DNA of 5,900 bases from JAYREN01 sp041908845 (GTDB taxonomy: Bacteria; Acidobacteriota; Holophagae; Holophagales; Holophagaceae). The stretch covers positions 1-5,900 of the forward strand of contig JAYREN010000194.1 in assembly GCA_041908845.1 (NCBI GenBank). Reading direction: 5' to 3'. The notes below the pieces were generated by a model, which saw only the letters and a list, made by a program, of their open reading frames with translations, did no database searches and had not been told where the DNA came from. Position numbers and translations under genes: made by a program. Below, one piece after another: positions 1-5,364 of the stretch; the first letter of the stretch is position 1; each line of letters begins with the position of its first letter.

Positions 1-707
1 AACAGTTGGCCTTCTCTGACGCCAAGGCGGGGGAGGGCACCCTGGCCCTGGCCCACATGGCGGAGGCCCGCAAAATCGCAGAGGGAGATGCCAACCGTCC
101 AAGCTCCCTGCTTAGTCAGCGATTGATCCAAATCACCCTGGCCCGAATGGAAGGAGCCCTGAAAGGGCTTGTAGGTCAGTCCCCGGAAAGCTCCTATCTG
201 CGTGCCGAGGATATCCTCGAGGACCTGCCCCCCGCCCTTCGGAACCATCCTGACTTCATCGACGAGCGCTTCACCCTCACCTACGAGCGCGCCACCCTCG
301 CCCTGGATCAGAATCAGGACATTTCCTCAGATCTGGCCACTCTCCAGACCTTTCTGGATGGATGGACGGAGGCCAAGCAGCCCAAAACCTGGCTCACCTT
401 CAACCAGATCATGTTGTGGCGGCTGAAGGCGCTTCAGGGCCAAATCAAGGGAGTCCCCTCCGGCCAATGGGTGTCCGCCGCCATGGCAAATATTCAATCC
501 ATTCGCCGGCAGCCGACGGGCGGACTCAGCGAAACCCTGGATGCGGTGGAGGGTGCCCTCTGGATTCTTTCCGCCCAGACCGTCCGTGGCCCGCAGCAGC
601 AGGCCTTGCTTCGACAGGGCCGCCAACTGCTGCGAAGGGCGGGCGAACTGGATGGTTCCTTGCGCTGGACCTTCCGCCACGAACTCCGCATGTCTGCGGG
701 AGACTGA
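1..707 (+). CDS. C-terminal part of an uncharacterised alpha-helical protein (5' truncated)
   Basis: The reading frame is open from the left edge of the window (first full codon at base 3) to a TGA at 705-707, so the start lies upstream; a TTG at base 6 is in frame but has no ribosome binding site in view. About 235 residues are visible. The protein is rich in Ala, Leu, Gln and Arg, has no membrane segment or Cys cluster, and looks like successive amphipathic helices (for example a stretch with LARMEGALKGL and a late stretch with ALLRQGRQLLRRAGEL). This resembles the helical tail of TPR-type or signalling proteins, such as the C-terminal regions of Ser/Thr kinases with TPR repeats, but no diagnostic motif is seen and I do not assign a function. 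The stop lies 7 bases before the next start, so the two genes are probably cotranscribed. That the gene is real is fairly sure; its role is unknown. Confidence 0.72.
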   Translation, partial: QLAFSDAKAGEGTLALAHMAEARKIAEGDANRPSSLLSQRLIQITLARMEGALKGLVGQSPESSYLRAEDILEDLPPALRNHPDFIDERFTLTYERATLALDQNQDISSDLATLQTFLDGWTEAKQPKTWLTFNQIMLWRLKALQGQIKGVPSGQWVSAAMANIQSIRRQPTGGLSETLDAVEGALWILSAQTVRGPQQQALLRQGRQLLRRAGELDGSLRWTFRHELRMSAGD

Positions 708-714
708 GGGGCCT

Positions 715-2169
715 ATGCTGACCTGGCGCATGGCGCTCACCCTGGATGAGAACTCATCGGTGCCGATCTTCCTGCAGATCGCCAAGGGCATTTCCTCGGC
801 CATCCAGGATGGGCGTCTTCGGAAAGGCGATGCCCTGCCTGGCACCCGGGCCCTGGGGGAGCAACTGGGCGTGAACCGCAATACCGTGGTGGCGGCCTAC
901 CAGGAACTGGTGGCCGAGGGATGGCTCCACACTCGGGCGGGCGGCGGGACCTTCGTGGCGGACCACCTGCCGGAAGTCACCCCTAGCCGTGGCACCCCCA
1001 ATCTGGCCAACACCGCGTTGCCCTTTCGCATCAATCCCGCACCCGGCGCCCCGGCGCAGCAGGCCTTCTCCCCCTCGGTCCTCTCCTGCCTGACCGGGGA
1101 GGTGGACCCTCGCATGCTGCCCATGGAGGCCCTGGCCCGGGCCTATCAGCGCGCGGCCCGAACTCACGACGCCCGCCAATTCACCCAGGAGAACCCCCAA
1201 GGCAACGAGCGGTTGCGGAGCGCCTTGGCGGACATGCTGGCCCAGGCCAAGGCCATCAAGGCCACCCGGGATTCCCTGCTGCTGTTGCCCGGCCTTCGCG
1301 AAGGGCTCACCCTCACCTGCCGAGCCTTGCTGCGCCCCGGCGATGGCGTGGCCGTGGAAGCCCTGGGTAGCCATATCTACTGGGATGTCCTGCGCTGTGC
1401 AGGCGCGGTATTGCACCCCGTTCCCGTGGATGACGAGGGCATGCAAACCGAGGGCCTGCCTGCCCTTCTGGACAGTGCCCCCATCCGGCTGATCATGGTG
1501 ACGGCCCTGCGGCAGTACCCCACCACAGTGCCCCTGGCACCCCAGCGCCGAAGAACGCTTCTGGCCCTGGCCTCGGCCCGGGGCATCCCGGTGCTAGAGA
1601 TCGATGTGGATTCGGGCTTTCACTATGAGGGCTCCCCCATCCTGCCCTTGGCCGCCGAGGATCCACTGGGCACCGTCATCTACCTCGGAGCCTTTTCCAA
1701 GCTGTTGTTCCCCAATCTGCCCGTGGCCTTTCTCATGGCCTCCCCGGGTCTGGTCCGAGAGCTGGTGGCGTGGCGGAAGACGCTGGCCCAGGGCGGCGAC
1801 CCCTTTCTGGAGCGGGCCGTGGCCGAGCTGCTGGAGGATGGCGAAATCCAGCGTCATCTCAACCGTCTTCGGCGGGTCTCCCGGGAGCGGCGGGATGTCC
1901 TGGCCCAGGCCCTCGAAGCGCGCCTCGGGGGGGTGCTGAAGGTGCGTCCCCCCAGCGGCGGGCTGGCCTTTTGGCTCCAGGTACTGGACCCCGATCTGGA
2001 CGTGAAGGCTTGGTCTGTGCGGGCGGGGCACTCGGGACTAGCCTTCCGCCCTGGTTGCGAATACACCCTGGACGGCCAGGCCATTCCTTGGCTTCGCATG
2101 GGTTTCGGCTCCCTGTCCCCTGATGAGCTGAATGAGGCGGTCCTTCGCTTGTCAAAAACCCGCCCATGA
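715..2169 (+). CDS. MocR/GabR-type transcriptional regulator (GntR winged helix fused to aminotransferase-like domain)
   Basis: Encodes 484 residues, a normal length for MocR regulators. Residues about 15-83 are a GntR winged helix-turn-helix: VPIFLQIA, then the LPGTRAL and NRNTVVAAYQEL recognition region, then the wing GGGTFVAD. Residues about 110-480 follow the fold-type I aminotransferase domain that in this family senses PLP or PLP-amino acid adducts. Recognisable blocks are RALLRPGD, RQYPTTVPL, GAFSK (Lys329 is the expected PLP Schiff-base lysine), AVAELLEDGEIQRH, PSGGLAFW and LRMGF (Arg461, expected carboxylate contact). Oddly, several other cofactor contacts differ: Ile296 where Asp is expected, Val298 where Tyr is expected, Pro336 where the phosphate Arg is expected. 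The start is ATG 715, preceded by GAGGGG at 706-711; ATG 730 is in frame but has no Shine-Dalgarno. A longer frame upstream of 715 is only a shadow of the previous gene. The MocR assignment is strong; the target gene and ligand are unknown. Confidence 0.93.
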   Translation: MLTWRMALTLDENSSVPIFLQIAKGISSAIQDGRLRKGDALPGTRALGEQLGVNRNTVVAAYQELVAEGWLHTRAGGGTFVADHLPEVTPSRGTPNLANTALPFRINPAPGAPAQQAFSPSVLSCLTGEVDPRMLPMEALARAYQRAARTHDARQFTQENPQGNERLRSALADMLAQAKAIKATRDSLLLLPGLREGLTLTCRALLRPGDGVAVEALGSHIYWDVLRCAGAVLHPVPVDDEGMQTEGLPALLDSAPIRLIMVTALRQYPTTVPLAPQRRRTLLALASARGIPVLEIDVDSGFHYEGSPILPLAAEDPLGTVIYLGAFSKLLFPNLPVAFLMASPGLVRELVAWRKTLAQGGDPFLERAVAELLEDGEIQRHLNRLRRVSRERRDVLAQALEARLGGVLKVRPPSGGLAFWLQVLDPDLDVKAWSVRAGHSGLAFRPGCEYTLDGQAIPWLRMGFGSLSPDELNEAVLRLSKTRP

Positions 2170-2175
2170 CGATAT

Positions 2176-2191
2176 TGTGACGAAGCTCACA
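2176..2191. promoter_or_regulatory. CRP/FNR-family activator binding site
   Basis: The sequence TGTGACGAAGCTCACA has perfect TGTGA and TCACA half-sites with a 6-base spacer, which is the core consensus of CRP-type sites. It starts 7 bases after the MocR stop codon. Its centre (2183.5) lies about 42 bases upstream of the start point predicted from the -10-like hexamer at 2214-2219, which is the class II activator position. The match is seen directly; that a CRP-family protein binds it here is inferred. Confidence 0.62.
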
Positions 2192-2226
2192 CCCCCCTCG
2201 CGTCCCGCGCAAATATTCAAAAAATA
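2191..2226 (+). promoter_or_regulatory. Candidate activator-dependent promoter of the protease gene
   Basis: TATTCA at 2214-2219 matches the first three positions of TATAAT and lies in the only AT-rich patch of the intergenic region (about 2211-2226). The bases where a -35 should be (2191-2196, ACCCCC) do not resemble TTGACA, which suits a promoter that depends on the adjacent CRP-type site. Transcription would start near 2226 and give a leader of about 270 bases. The hexamer itself is weak evidence; the spacing to the palindrome gives it support. Confidence 0.42.
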
Positions 2227-2241
2227 ACACTTGTGGCGTCC

Positions 2242-2267
2242 CCTGGGCGCCCCAAACGGGCCCCGGG
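2242..2267 (+). other. GC-rich leader hairpin
   Basis: CCTGGG plus GCCC (2242-2252, with one bulged C at 2248) pairs with GGGC plus CCCGGG (2258-2267) around a CAAAC loop, giving about 10 pairs with one G-U. It would sit about 16 bases from the predicted transcript 5' end. There is no T run after it, so it is not a classical terminator. It could protect the 5' end of the mRNA, or be chance in GC-rich sequence. Confidence 0.4.
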
Positions 2268-2281
2268 CCACCGGACCAGCG

Positions 2282-2378
2282 GCCATTTCAGAACCGGACC
2301 ATGTGCTCCCCAAAAGCCAGGGCGAGACTTGACCCAGTTCATTCCACCCCCCATAGCGAATGCCATTTCACGCCCGGA
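2282..2378 (+). repeat. Imperfect 17-base direct repeat, copies 80 bases apart
   Basis: GCCATTTCAgaaCCGGA at 2282-2298 recurs as GCCATTTCAcgcCCGGA at 2362-2378, with 14 of 17 positions identical by hand count. A shorter direct repeat, ACCGGACCA, occurs at 2270-2278 and again at 2293-2301. The function is unknown. The copies may be protein binding sites, RNA elements or remnants of a small duplication; the second copy forms part of the possible pseudoknot. Confidence 0.5.
2329..2357 (+). promoter_or_regulatory. Weak alternative sigma70-type promoter
   Basis: TTGACC at 2329-2334 matches five of six -35 positions and is followed after 17 bases by CATAGC at 2352-2357, which matches only three of six -10 positions. 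If used, the start point would be near 2364, placing the possible pseudoknot at the very 5' end of a leader of about 133 bases. The poor -10 keeps confidence low. Confidence 0.25.
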
Positions 2379-2391
2379 AAGTGAAACCGGG
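2366..2391 (+). other. Possible H-type RNA pseudoknot in the leader
   Basis: TTTCAC (2366-2371) can pair with GTGAAA (2381-2386). Within its 9-base loop, CCCGG (2373-2377) can pair with CCGGG (2387-2391) immediately after the first stem. The two stems of 6 and 5 pairs could stack coaxially, as in compact H-type pseudoknots. This is seen by complementarity only; chance is possible in GC-rich DNA. Confidence 0.35.
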
Positions 2392-2423
2392 TCCCTGAAC
2401 AACGGGCAAACCAGATCCTCCTC

Positions 2424-2445
2424 GGCGCTTCAGCGCCAGGCGCTG
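2424..2445 (+). other. Three-arm alternating hairpin element
   Basis: GGCGCT (2424-2429), AGCGCC (2432-2437) and GGCGCTG (2439-2445) are arranged so that the middle arm can pair with either neighbour, with the innermost pairs opening to make a loop. This is a possible two-state element, without independent support. Confidence 0.3.
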
Positions 2446-2466
2446 GGCACCCGCCTTCCCCCTCCC

Positions 2467-2498
2467 GGCCTTCGGGCCATCTCCGATGGAGTCTCCAT
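2467..2498 (+). promoter_or_regulatory. UUCG hairpin and ribosome binding site palindrome of the protease gene
   Basis: GGCC-TTCG-GGCC (2467-2478) is a short hairpin with the very stable C(UUCG)G tetraloop. Next comes the Shine-Dalgarno GGAG (2488-2491), 5 bases before ATG 2497. The string ATGGAG-T-CTCCAT (2486-2498) is a perfect palindrome that covers both the Shine-Dalgarno and the first two bases of the start codon; with a three-base loop it forms a 5-pair hairpin. A further CTCC at 2481-2484 could also pair with the GGAG. The Shine-Dalgarno supports the chosen start; regulation by the hairpin is inferred. Confidence 0.55.
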
Positions 2499-5220
2499 GC
2501 AGCATTCCCTGACCACCCTCAGTGCCCTGCTCATCACGGGCATCCTTTCCGCCCAGTCTCCGGAAGCCGAGAAGAGCCGCCAGGCCCTCGAAACTCGGGT
2601 CGCGCCGATCCGCGCCCTGCTTGCCGCCGAGCGCGGAAATTTGGGCCTCAACGAGAAGCACGATTTCCGGGTTAAGGCCGTTACCCCCGGCAATTTCGGA
2701 GAAGAGTATGTACGATTCCAGCAGACCTTCAACGGCCTGCGGGTCTGGGGCGGGGAAACCATCGTCCACACCGATGCCAACGGCAACTCCAAGAGTGAAA
2801 ACGTCCGCAGCCTTCGATCCTTTGAAGACCTGGATGTGACCCCGACCCTGCAGCCCGAGGAAGCCATCGGCGCCTTCAACAACCAGCTGGAAGCCCGCCT
2901 GCTGGAGCCGATCATCAACATCCCCGGCGTCTTCACCCGACCCGAAGAGGCCGATCGCGCCCAGGGGACGGATGAATCAGAGCCCCTGGTTCGATCCCTC
3001 CGGAAAACCCGCGTCCAGGTTCTCGAGAAGCCCACCGCCGAGCTCCTTCTTTATCCCATCACTCGTCAGGTCCGGACCCCCGGGGCCCTTGGCAAGGCCG
3101 AGCATGAGCTCCGGGCCGATGACATGCAGGATGTGGTGGAGCGGGTCGCCCTGGCCTACTACGTTCAGACCCGCCGCAAGGTGAACGGCAAGATGTCCTT
3201 CCAGGATGCCCTGGTGGATGCCCACACCGGCGAGATCCTGGCCCAATGGAACGCCCTCCAGACTGCCAATGTCCGGGGTTCGGGCCGAACCCTGTACAGC
3301 GGCACCGTCGCCCTGGACGTCAATCAGGTCAGCGGTGGCTATGAGATGAGGGACGTGGTCCGCGCCGCCAGCCCCCAGTTCAATGTGGCTCCCAACGGCA
3401 GCAGCACGGTGTATACCAGCACCTCCTCGACGTTCGGGAATGGCACCACCAGCGACACCAAGACGGTCGCCGCGGACGCCCTGTGGGGTGCCCAGGCCAC
3501 CTACGACGCTCTGTACAACTGCTTCAACTGGCGCGGCGTCAATAACGCCAACGCCGGCCTGAACATCCGGGTCCACCTCAACGATGACAACGCCTACTTC
3601 GATGGCAACACCACCATCACTTTCGGCGACGGCATCAGCTACTTCAAGCCGCTGCTGGAAGTGGACGTCGTGGCTCACGAATATGGCCACGCCATCTGCC
3701 AGGCCTCTGCCAACCTCACCTACAGCGGCGAGTCCGGTGGCCTGAACGAAGCCAACTCGGATATCGTGGGCACCATGGTGGAGTTCTACGCTGCGGGCGG
3801 CAAGGTTGGCAGCGTCATCCCCGCCAGCGGTGGCGACTGGGTGCTGGGCGCCAAGATTTCCAAGGATGGCAACCCTCTGCGCTGGATGTACAAGCCCAGC
3901 AAGGACGGCAGCAGCCCCGACATCTGGACCTCCACGATCGGGAATGTCGACGTCCACTACAGCAGCGGCCCCGCCAACCGGATGTTCTACTTCCTGTCCC
4001 AGGGCTCCACGGCCAGCGGCGACACCTACAGCTCCAAGTTGACCTACGGGCCCATGACCGGCATCGGCATCCACAAGGCCGCCACCATCTGGTTCAAGGC
4101 TCTCACCACCAAGATGACCTCCAGCACCAAGTACTCGGGCGCCTACACGGCCTGCAAATCCGTGGCCGAGCAGGTCTACGGAGTCGGCAGCCGCGAGGCC
4201 GTGGCCGTCACCCGCGCCTTCGCCGCCATCGCCGTGACCGCGGACGTGCCTGAAGGCCTGACGGTTTCCATCAATCCCACCACCGCCACCGTGAAGACTG
4301 GCGCCAGCTACCAGTTCAGCGCCTCCGTGGTGGGCAGCACCAACACCGCCGTCACCTGGAGTACCACCGGCGGCAACGTCAGCTCCAATGGCTACTACAC
4401 CGCCCCCGCCACGGCCGGCACCTACACGGTCAAGGCCACCAGTGTTGCCGACACCACCAAGTCCGCCACCGCCACCGTCACCGTGACCCCGGCCAACGGT
4501 GTAGTCGTCACCATGAATCCGACCACCGCGACGGTTCAGACCGGCACCACCAAGCAGTTCACGGCCTCCGTCACCGGCACCACCGACACCTCGGTCACCT
4601 GGACCGCCACCGGCGGCTCCGTGAGCTCCAACGGCCTCTACACCGCGCCTGCAACGGCCGGCACCTACACCGTGAAGGCTACCAGCGTCGCCGACACCAC
4701 CAAGTCCGCCTCTGCCACCGTCACCGTCACCAGCGTCCCCGTTGGTGGAGAGAAACTGGTCAATGGCAGCTTCGAGAGTGGCGCCACCGGCTGGTCCGGC
4801 ACCACGGGCACCATCGGCAACTGGAATGTCTCTCCCCACTACCAAGCCGCCTATGACGGCGTGAATGCCTCCTTCCTCGGCGGCAACGGGAAGACCGCCA
4901 CGGAGACCCTCTACCAGACCGTGACCATTCCCAGCACCGCCACCAAGGCTACCCTGAGCTTCTACCTCCACATCGACACCAAGGAGAGTGGCACCACCGC
5001 CTACGACCGCCTGGCCGTTCAGGTCCGCAACAGCGCCGGGACCCTCCTGAAGACGCTGGTGACCTACAGCAACGCCAACTCCGCCACCGGCTACCAGCTC
5101 CGCACCTTCGACCTGAGCGCCTACAAGGGCCAGACCATCCGCGTGCACTACAACATGACCGAAGACAGCTCCTTGGCTACCAGCTTCCTGCTGGACAAGG
5201 CCAGCCTGCTCGTTCAGTAG
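2497..5220 (+). CDS. Secreted thermolysin-family (M4) zinc metalloprotease with Ig-like repeats and C-terminal beta-sandwich
   Basis: Encodes 907 residues. Residues 1 to about 21 form a signal peptide with a hydrophobic core (LSALLITGILSA, cleavage likely after Ala19 or Ser21), although its n-region carries no Lys or Arg. An FTP-type propeptide follows at about 53-105 (RFQQTFNGLRVWGGE) and a PepSY-like segment at about 200-252 (DALVDAHTGEIL); these normally fold and inhibit the enzyme until it is cleaved. The catalytic domain covers about 259-585. It has Asn365-Ala366, the zinc motif HEYGH (His394, Glu395, His398), the third zinc ligand Glu418 in NEANSD exactly 20 residues on as in thermolysin, Arg462 and catalytic His487 (DVHYSSG). 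Two Ig-like repeats (588-668, 669-748) and a beta-sandwich tail (about 749-907; NGSFESG to FLLDKASL) complete it and may bind polymers or cell surfaces. The start is ATG 2497 with GGAG 5 bases upstream. The usual M4 motif is HE[FLY][ST]H, so Gly397 is a variant. It ends at its own terminator, so it is probably monocistronic. Confidence 0.95.
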   Translation: MQHSLTTLSALLITGILSAQSPEAEKSRQALETRVAPIRALLAAERGNLGLNEKHDFRVKAVTPGNFGEEYVRFQQTFNGLRVWGGETIVHTDANGNSKSENVRSLRSFEDLDVTPTLQPEEAIGAFNNQLEARLLEPIINIPGVFTRPEEADRAQGTDESEPLVRSLRKTRVQVLEKPTAELLLYPITRQVRTPGALGKAEHELRADDMQDVVERVALAYYVQTRRKVNGKMSFQDALVDAHTGEILAQWNALQTANVRGSGRTLYSGTVALDVNQVSGGYEMRDVVRAASPQFNVAPNGSSTVYTSTSSTFGNGTTSDTKTVAADALWGAQATYDALYNCFNWRGVNNANAGLNIRVHLNDDNAYFDGNTTITFGDGISYFKPLLEVDVVAHEYGHAICQASANLTYSGESGGLNEANSDIVGTMVEFYAAGGKVGSVIPASGGDWVLGAKISKDGNPLRWMYKPSKDGSSPDIWTSTIGNVDVHYSSGPANRMFYFLSQGSTASGDTYSSKLTYGPMTGIGIHKAATIWFKALTTKMTSSTKYSGAYTACKSVAEQVYGVGSREAVAVTRAFAAIAVTADVPEGLTVSINPTTATVKTGASYQFSASVVGSTNTAVTWSTTGGNVSSNGYYTAPATAGTYTVKATSVADTTKSATATVTVTPANGVVVTMNPTTATVQTGTTKQFTASVTGTTDTSVTWTATGGSVSSNGLYTAPATAGTYTVKATSVADTTKSASATVTVTSVPVGGEKLVNGSFESGATGWSGTTGTIGNWNVSPHYQAAYDGVNASFLGGNGKTATETLYQTVTIPSTATKATLSFYLHIDTKESGTTAYDRLAVQVRNSAGTLLKTLVTYSNANSATGYQLRTFDLSAYKGQTIRVHYNMTEDSSLATSFLLDKASLLVQ
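4258..4740 (+). repeat. Tandem 243-base repeat encoding two bacterial Ig-like domains
   Basis: The protease tail carries two copies of an 81-codon unit, beginning near 4258 and 4501 with no insertion or deletion between them (the NPTTATV motif recurs exactly 243 bases later). Each copy has the NPTTATV(K/Q)TG start, a VTW strand, a (G/S)VSSNG turn and the end TYTVKATSVADTTKSA, typical of bacterial Ig-like domains used as spacers in secreted proteins. The last 32 residues differ at only two positions, while about 13 of 98 underlying bases differ by hand count, mostly at synonymous sites. Confidence 0.9.
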
Positions 5221-5229
5221 CCGAACATC

Positions 5230-5247
5230 CCCTCGCTAGCGCGAGGG
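5230..5247 (+). other. Small hairpin after the protease stop
   Basis: CCCTCGC (5230-5236) and GCGAGGG (5241-5247) form a perfect 7-pair stem around a TAGC loop, 10 bases after the stop codon. It lacks a T run and directly precedes the main terminator. It may add 3'-end stability or assist termination. Confidence 0.5.
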
Positions 5248-5248
5248 C

Positions 5249-5295
5249 AAGAGGCCACCCCGGAACAGCCCCGCTGTTCCGGGGTGGCCTCTTTT
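5249..5295 (+). terminator. Strong rho-independent terminator
   Basis: A perfect stem of 20 pairs (5249-5268 with 5274-5293, beginning AAGAGGCCACC) encloses a 5-base CCCCG loop. The transcript continues with T residues at 5292-5295 before GG. The stem is very long and GC-rich while the T tract is short, four in a row. It lies after the protease gene and before the promoter of the next unit, isolating the two. On the opposite strand no comparable T run follows, so it is read as + strand only. Confidence 0.88.
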
Positions 5296-5315
5296 GGCGA
5301 AGGCAATTTCGGAGA

Positions 5316-5344
5316 TTGACGAGGGCCAAAAATGGACCTACTGT
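5316..5344 (+). promoter_or_regulatory. Sigma70-type promoter of the ytrA-like operon
   Basis: TTGACG at 5316-5321 (five of six -35 matches) is followed after 17 bases by TACTGT at 5339-5344, which keeps the first two positions and the last T of TATAAT. The start point would be near 5351, inside the operator dyad, leaving an untranslated leader of about 29 bases. Position and spacing are good; the -10 is imperfect. Confidence 0.55.
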
Positions 5345-5364
5345 TCATATTGAACATATACAGT
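5340..5364. promoter_or_regulatory. Operator dyad, probable autoregulatory site of the GntR repressor
   Basis: TGTTCA-TAT-TGAACA (5342-5356) is a perfect 15-base inverted repeat. A second, wider dyad with ACTGT (5340-5344) and ACAGT (5360-5364) has its centre at 5352, three bases to the right, and pairs at 9 of 12 positions. The wider layout resembles the long operator described for B. subtilis YtrA, as I recall it (six-base arms about 13 bases apart). The site overlaps the -10 and the predicted start point, so binding would block RNA polymerase. Confidence 0.7.

Larger units (their letters stand above)
2170..2496 (+). other. Intergenic region and long structured leader of the protease gene
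   Basis: There are 327 bases between the MocR stop and the protease start. No convincing gene is present. The protease frame stays open back to a GTG at 2233, but that stretch is Pro/Arg/Gly-rich, lacks a Shine-Dalgarno and precedes a good signal peptide, so it is read as untranslated. The region holds, in order: a perfect CRP-type palindrome (2176-2191), an AT-rich patch with a -10-like hexamer (2211-2226), a GC-rich hairpin (2242-2267), a 17-base imperfect repeat whose copies lie exactly 80 bases apart (2282 and 2362), a second possible promoter (2329-2357), a possible pseudoknot (2366-2391), competing GC hairpins (2424-2445), a UUCG-loop hairpin (2467-2478) and a palindrome over the start site (2486-2498). 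I could not match it to a known riboswitch class. A GGGCAAACC string at 2404-2412 recalls the c-di-GMP-I (GEMM) consensus, but the rest of that motif is missing. Confidence 0.6.

Noticed and set aside
541..714. 58-codon extension of the MocR gene back to position 541
   Set aside because: It lies wholly inside the upstream gene in another frame, and the family N-terminus fits ATG 715 with GAGGGG upstream.
2217..2402. 61-codon open frame on the - strand in the intergenic region
   Set aside because: TTG start, no Shine-Dalgarno seen, no recognisable motif, and it overlaps the promoter and leader signals of the protease gene.
2362..2491. c-di-GMP-I (GEMM) riboswitch suggested by GGGCAAACC at 2404-2412 and CCGATGG at 2483-2489
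   Set aside because: The conserved GACGCAAAGCC and GGUAGGUAGC parts and the required stems are absent.
2233..2496. 88-codon N-terminal extension of the protease starting at GTG 2233
   Set aside because: There is no Shine-Dalgarno before 2233, the composition is unlike a protein, and a proper ribosome binding site plus signal peptide begin at ATG 2497.
2977..5148. A 723-codon open frame on the - strand opposite the protease gene
   Set aside because: It is a shadow of a GC-rich coding sequence with C/G third positions; the product is Gly/Val/Ala/Asp-rich with no domain logic, whereas the + strand encodes a full M4 protease with catalytic residues.
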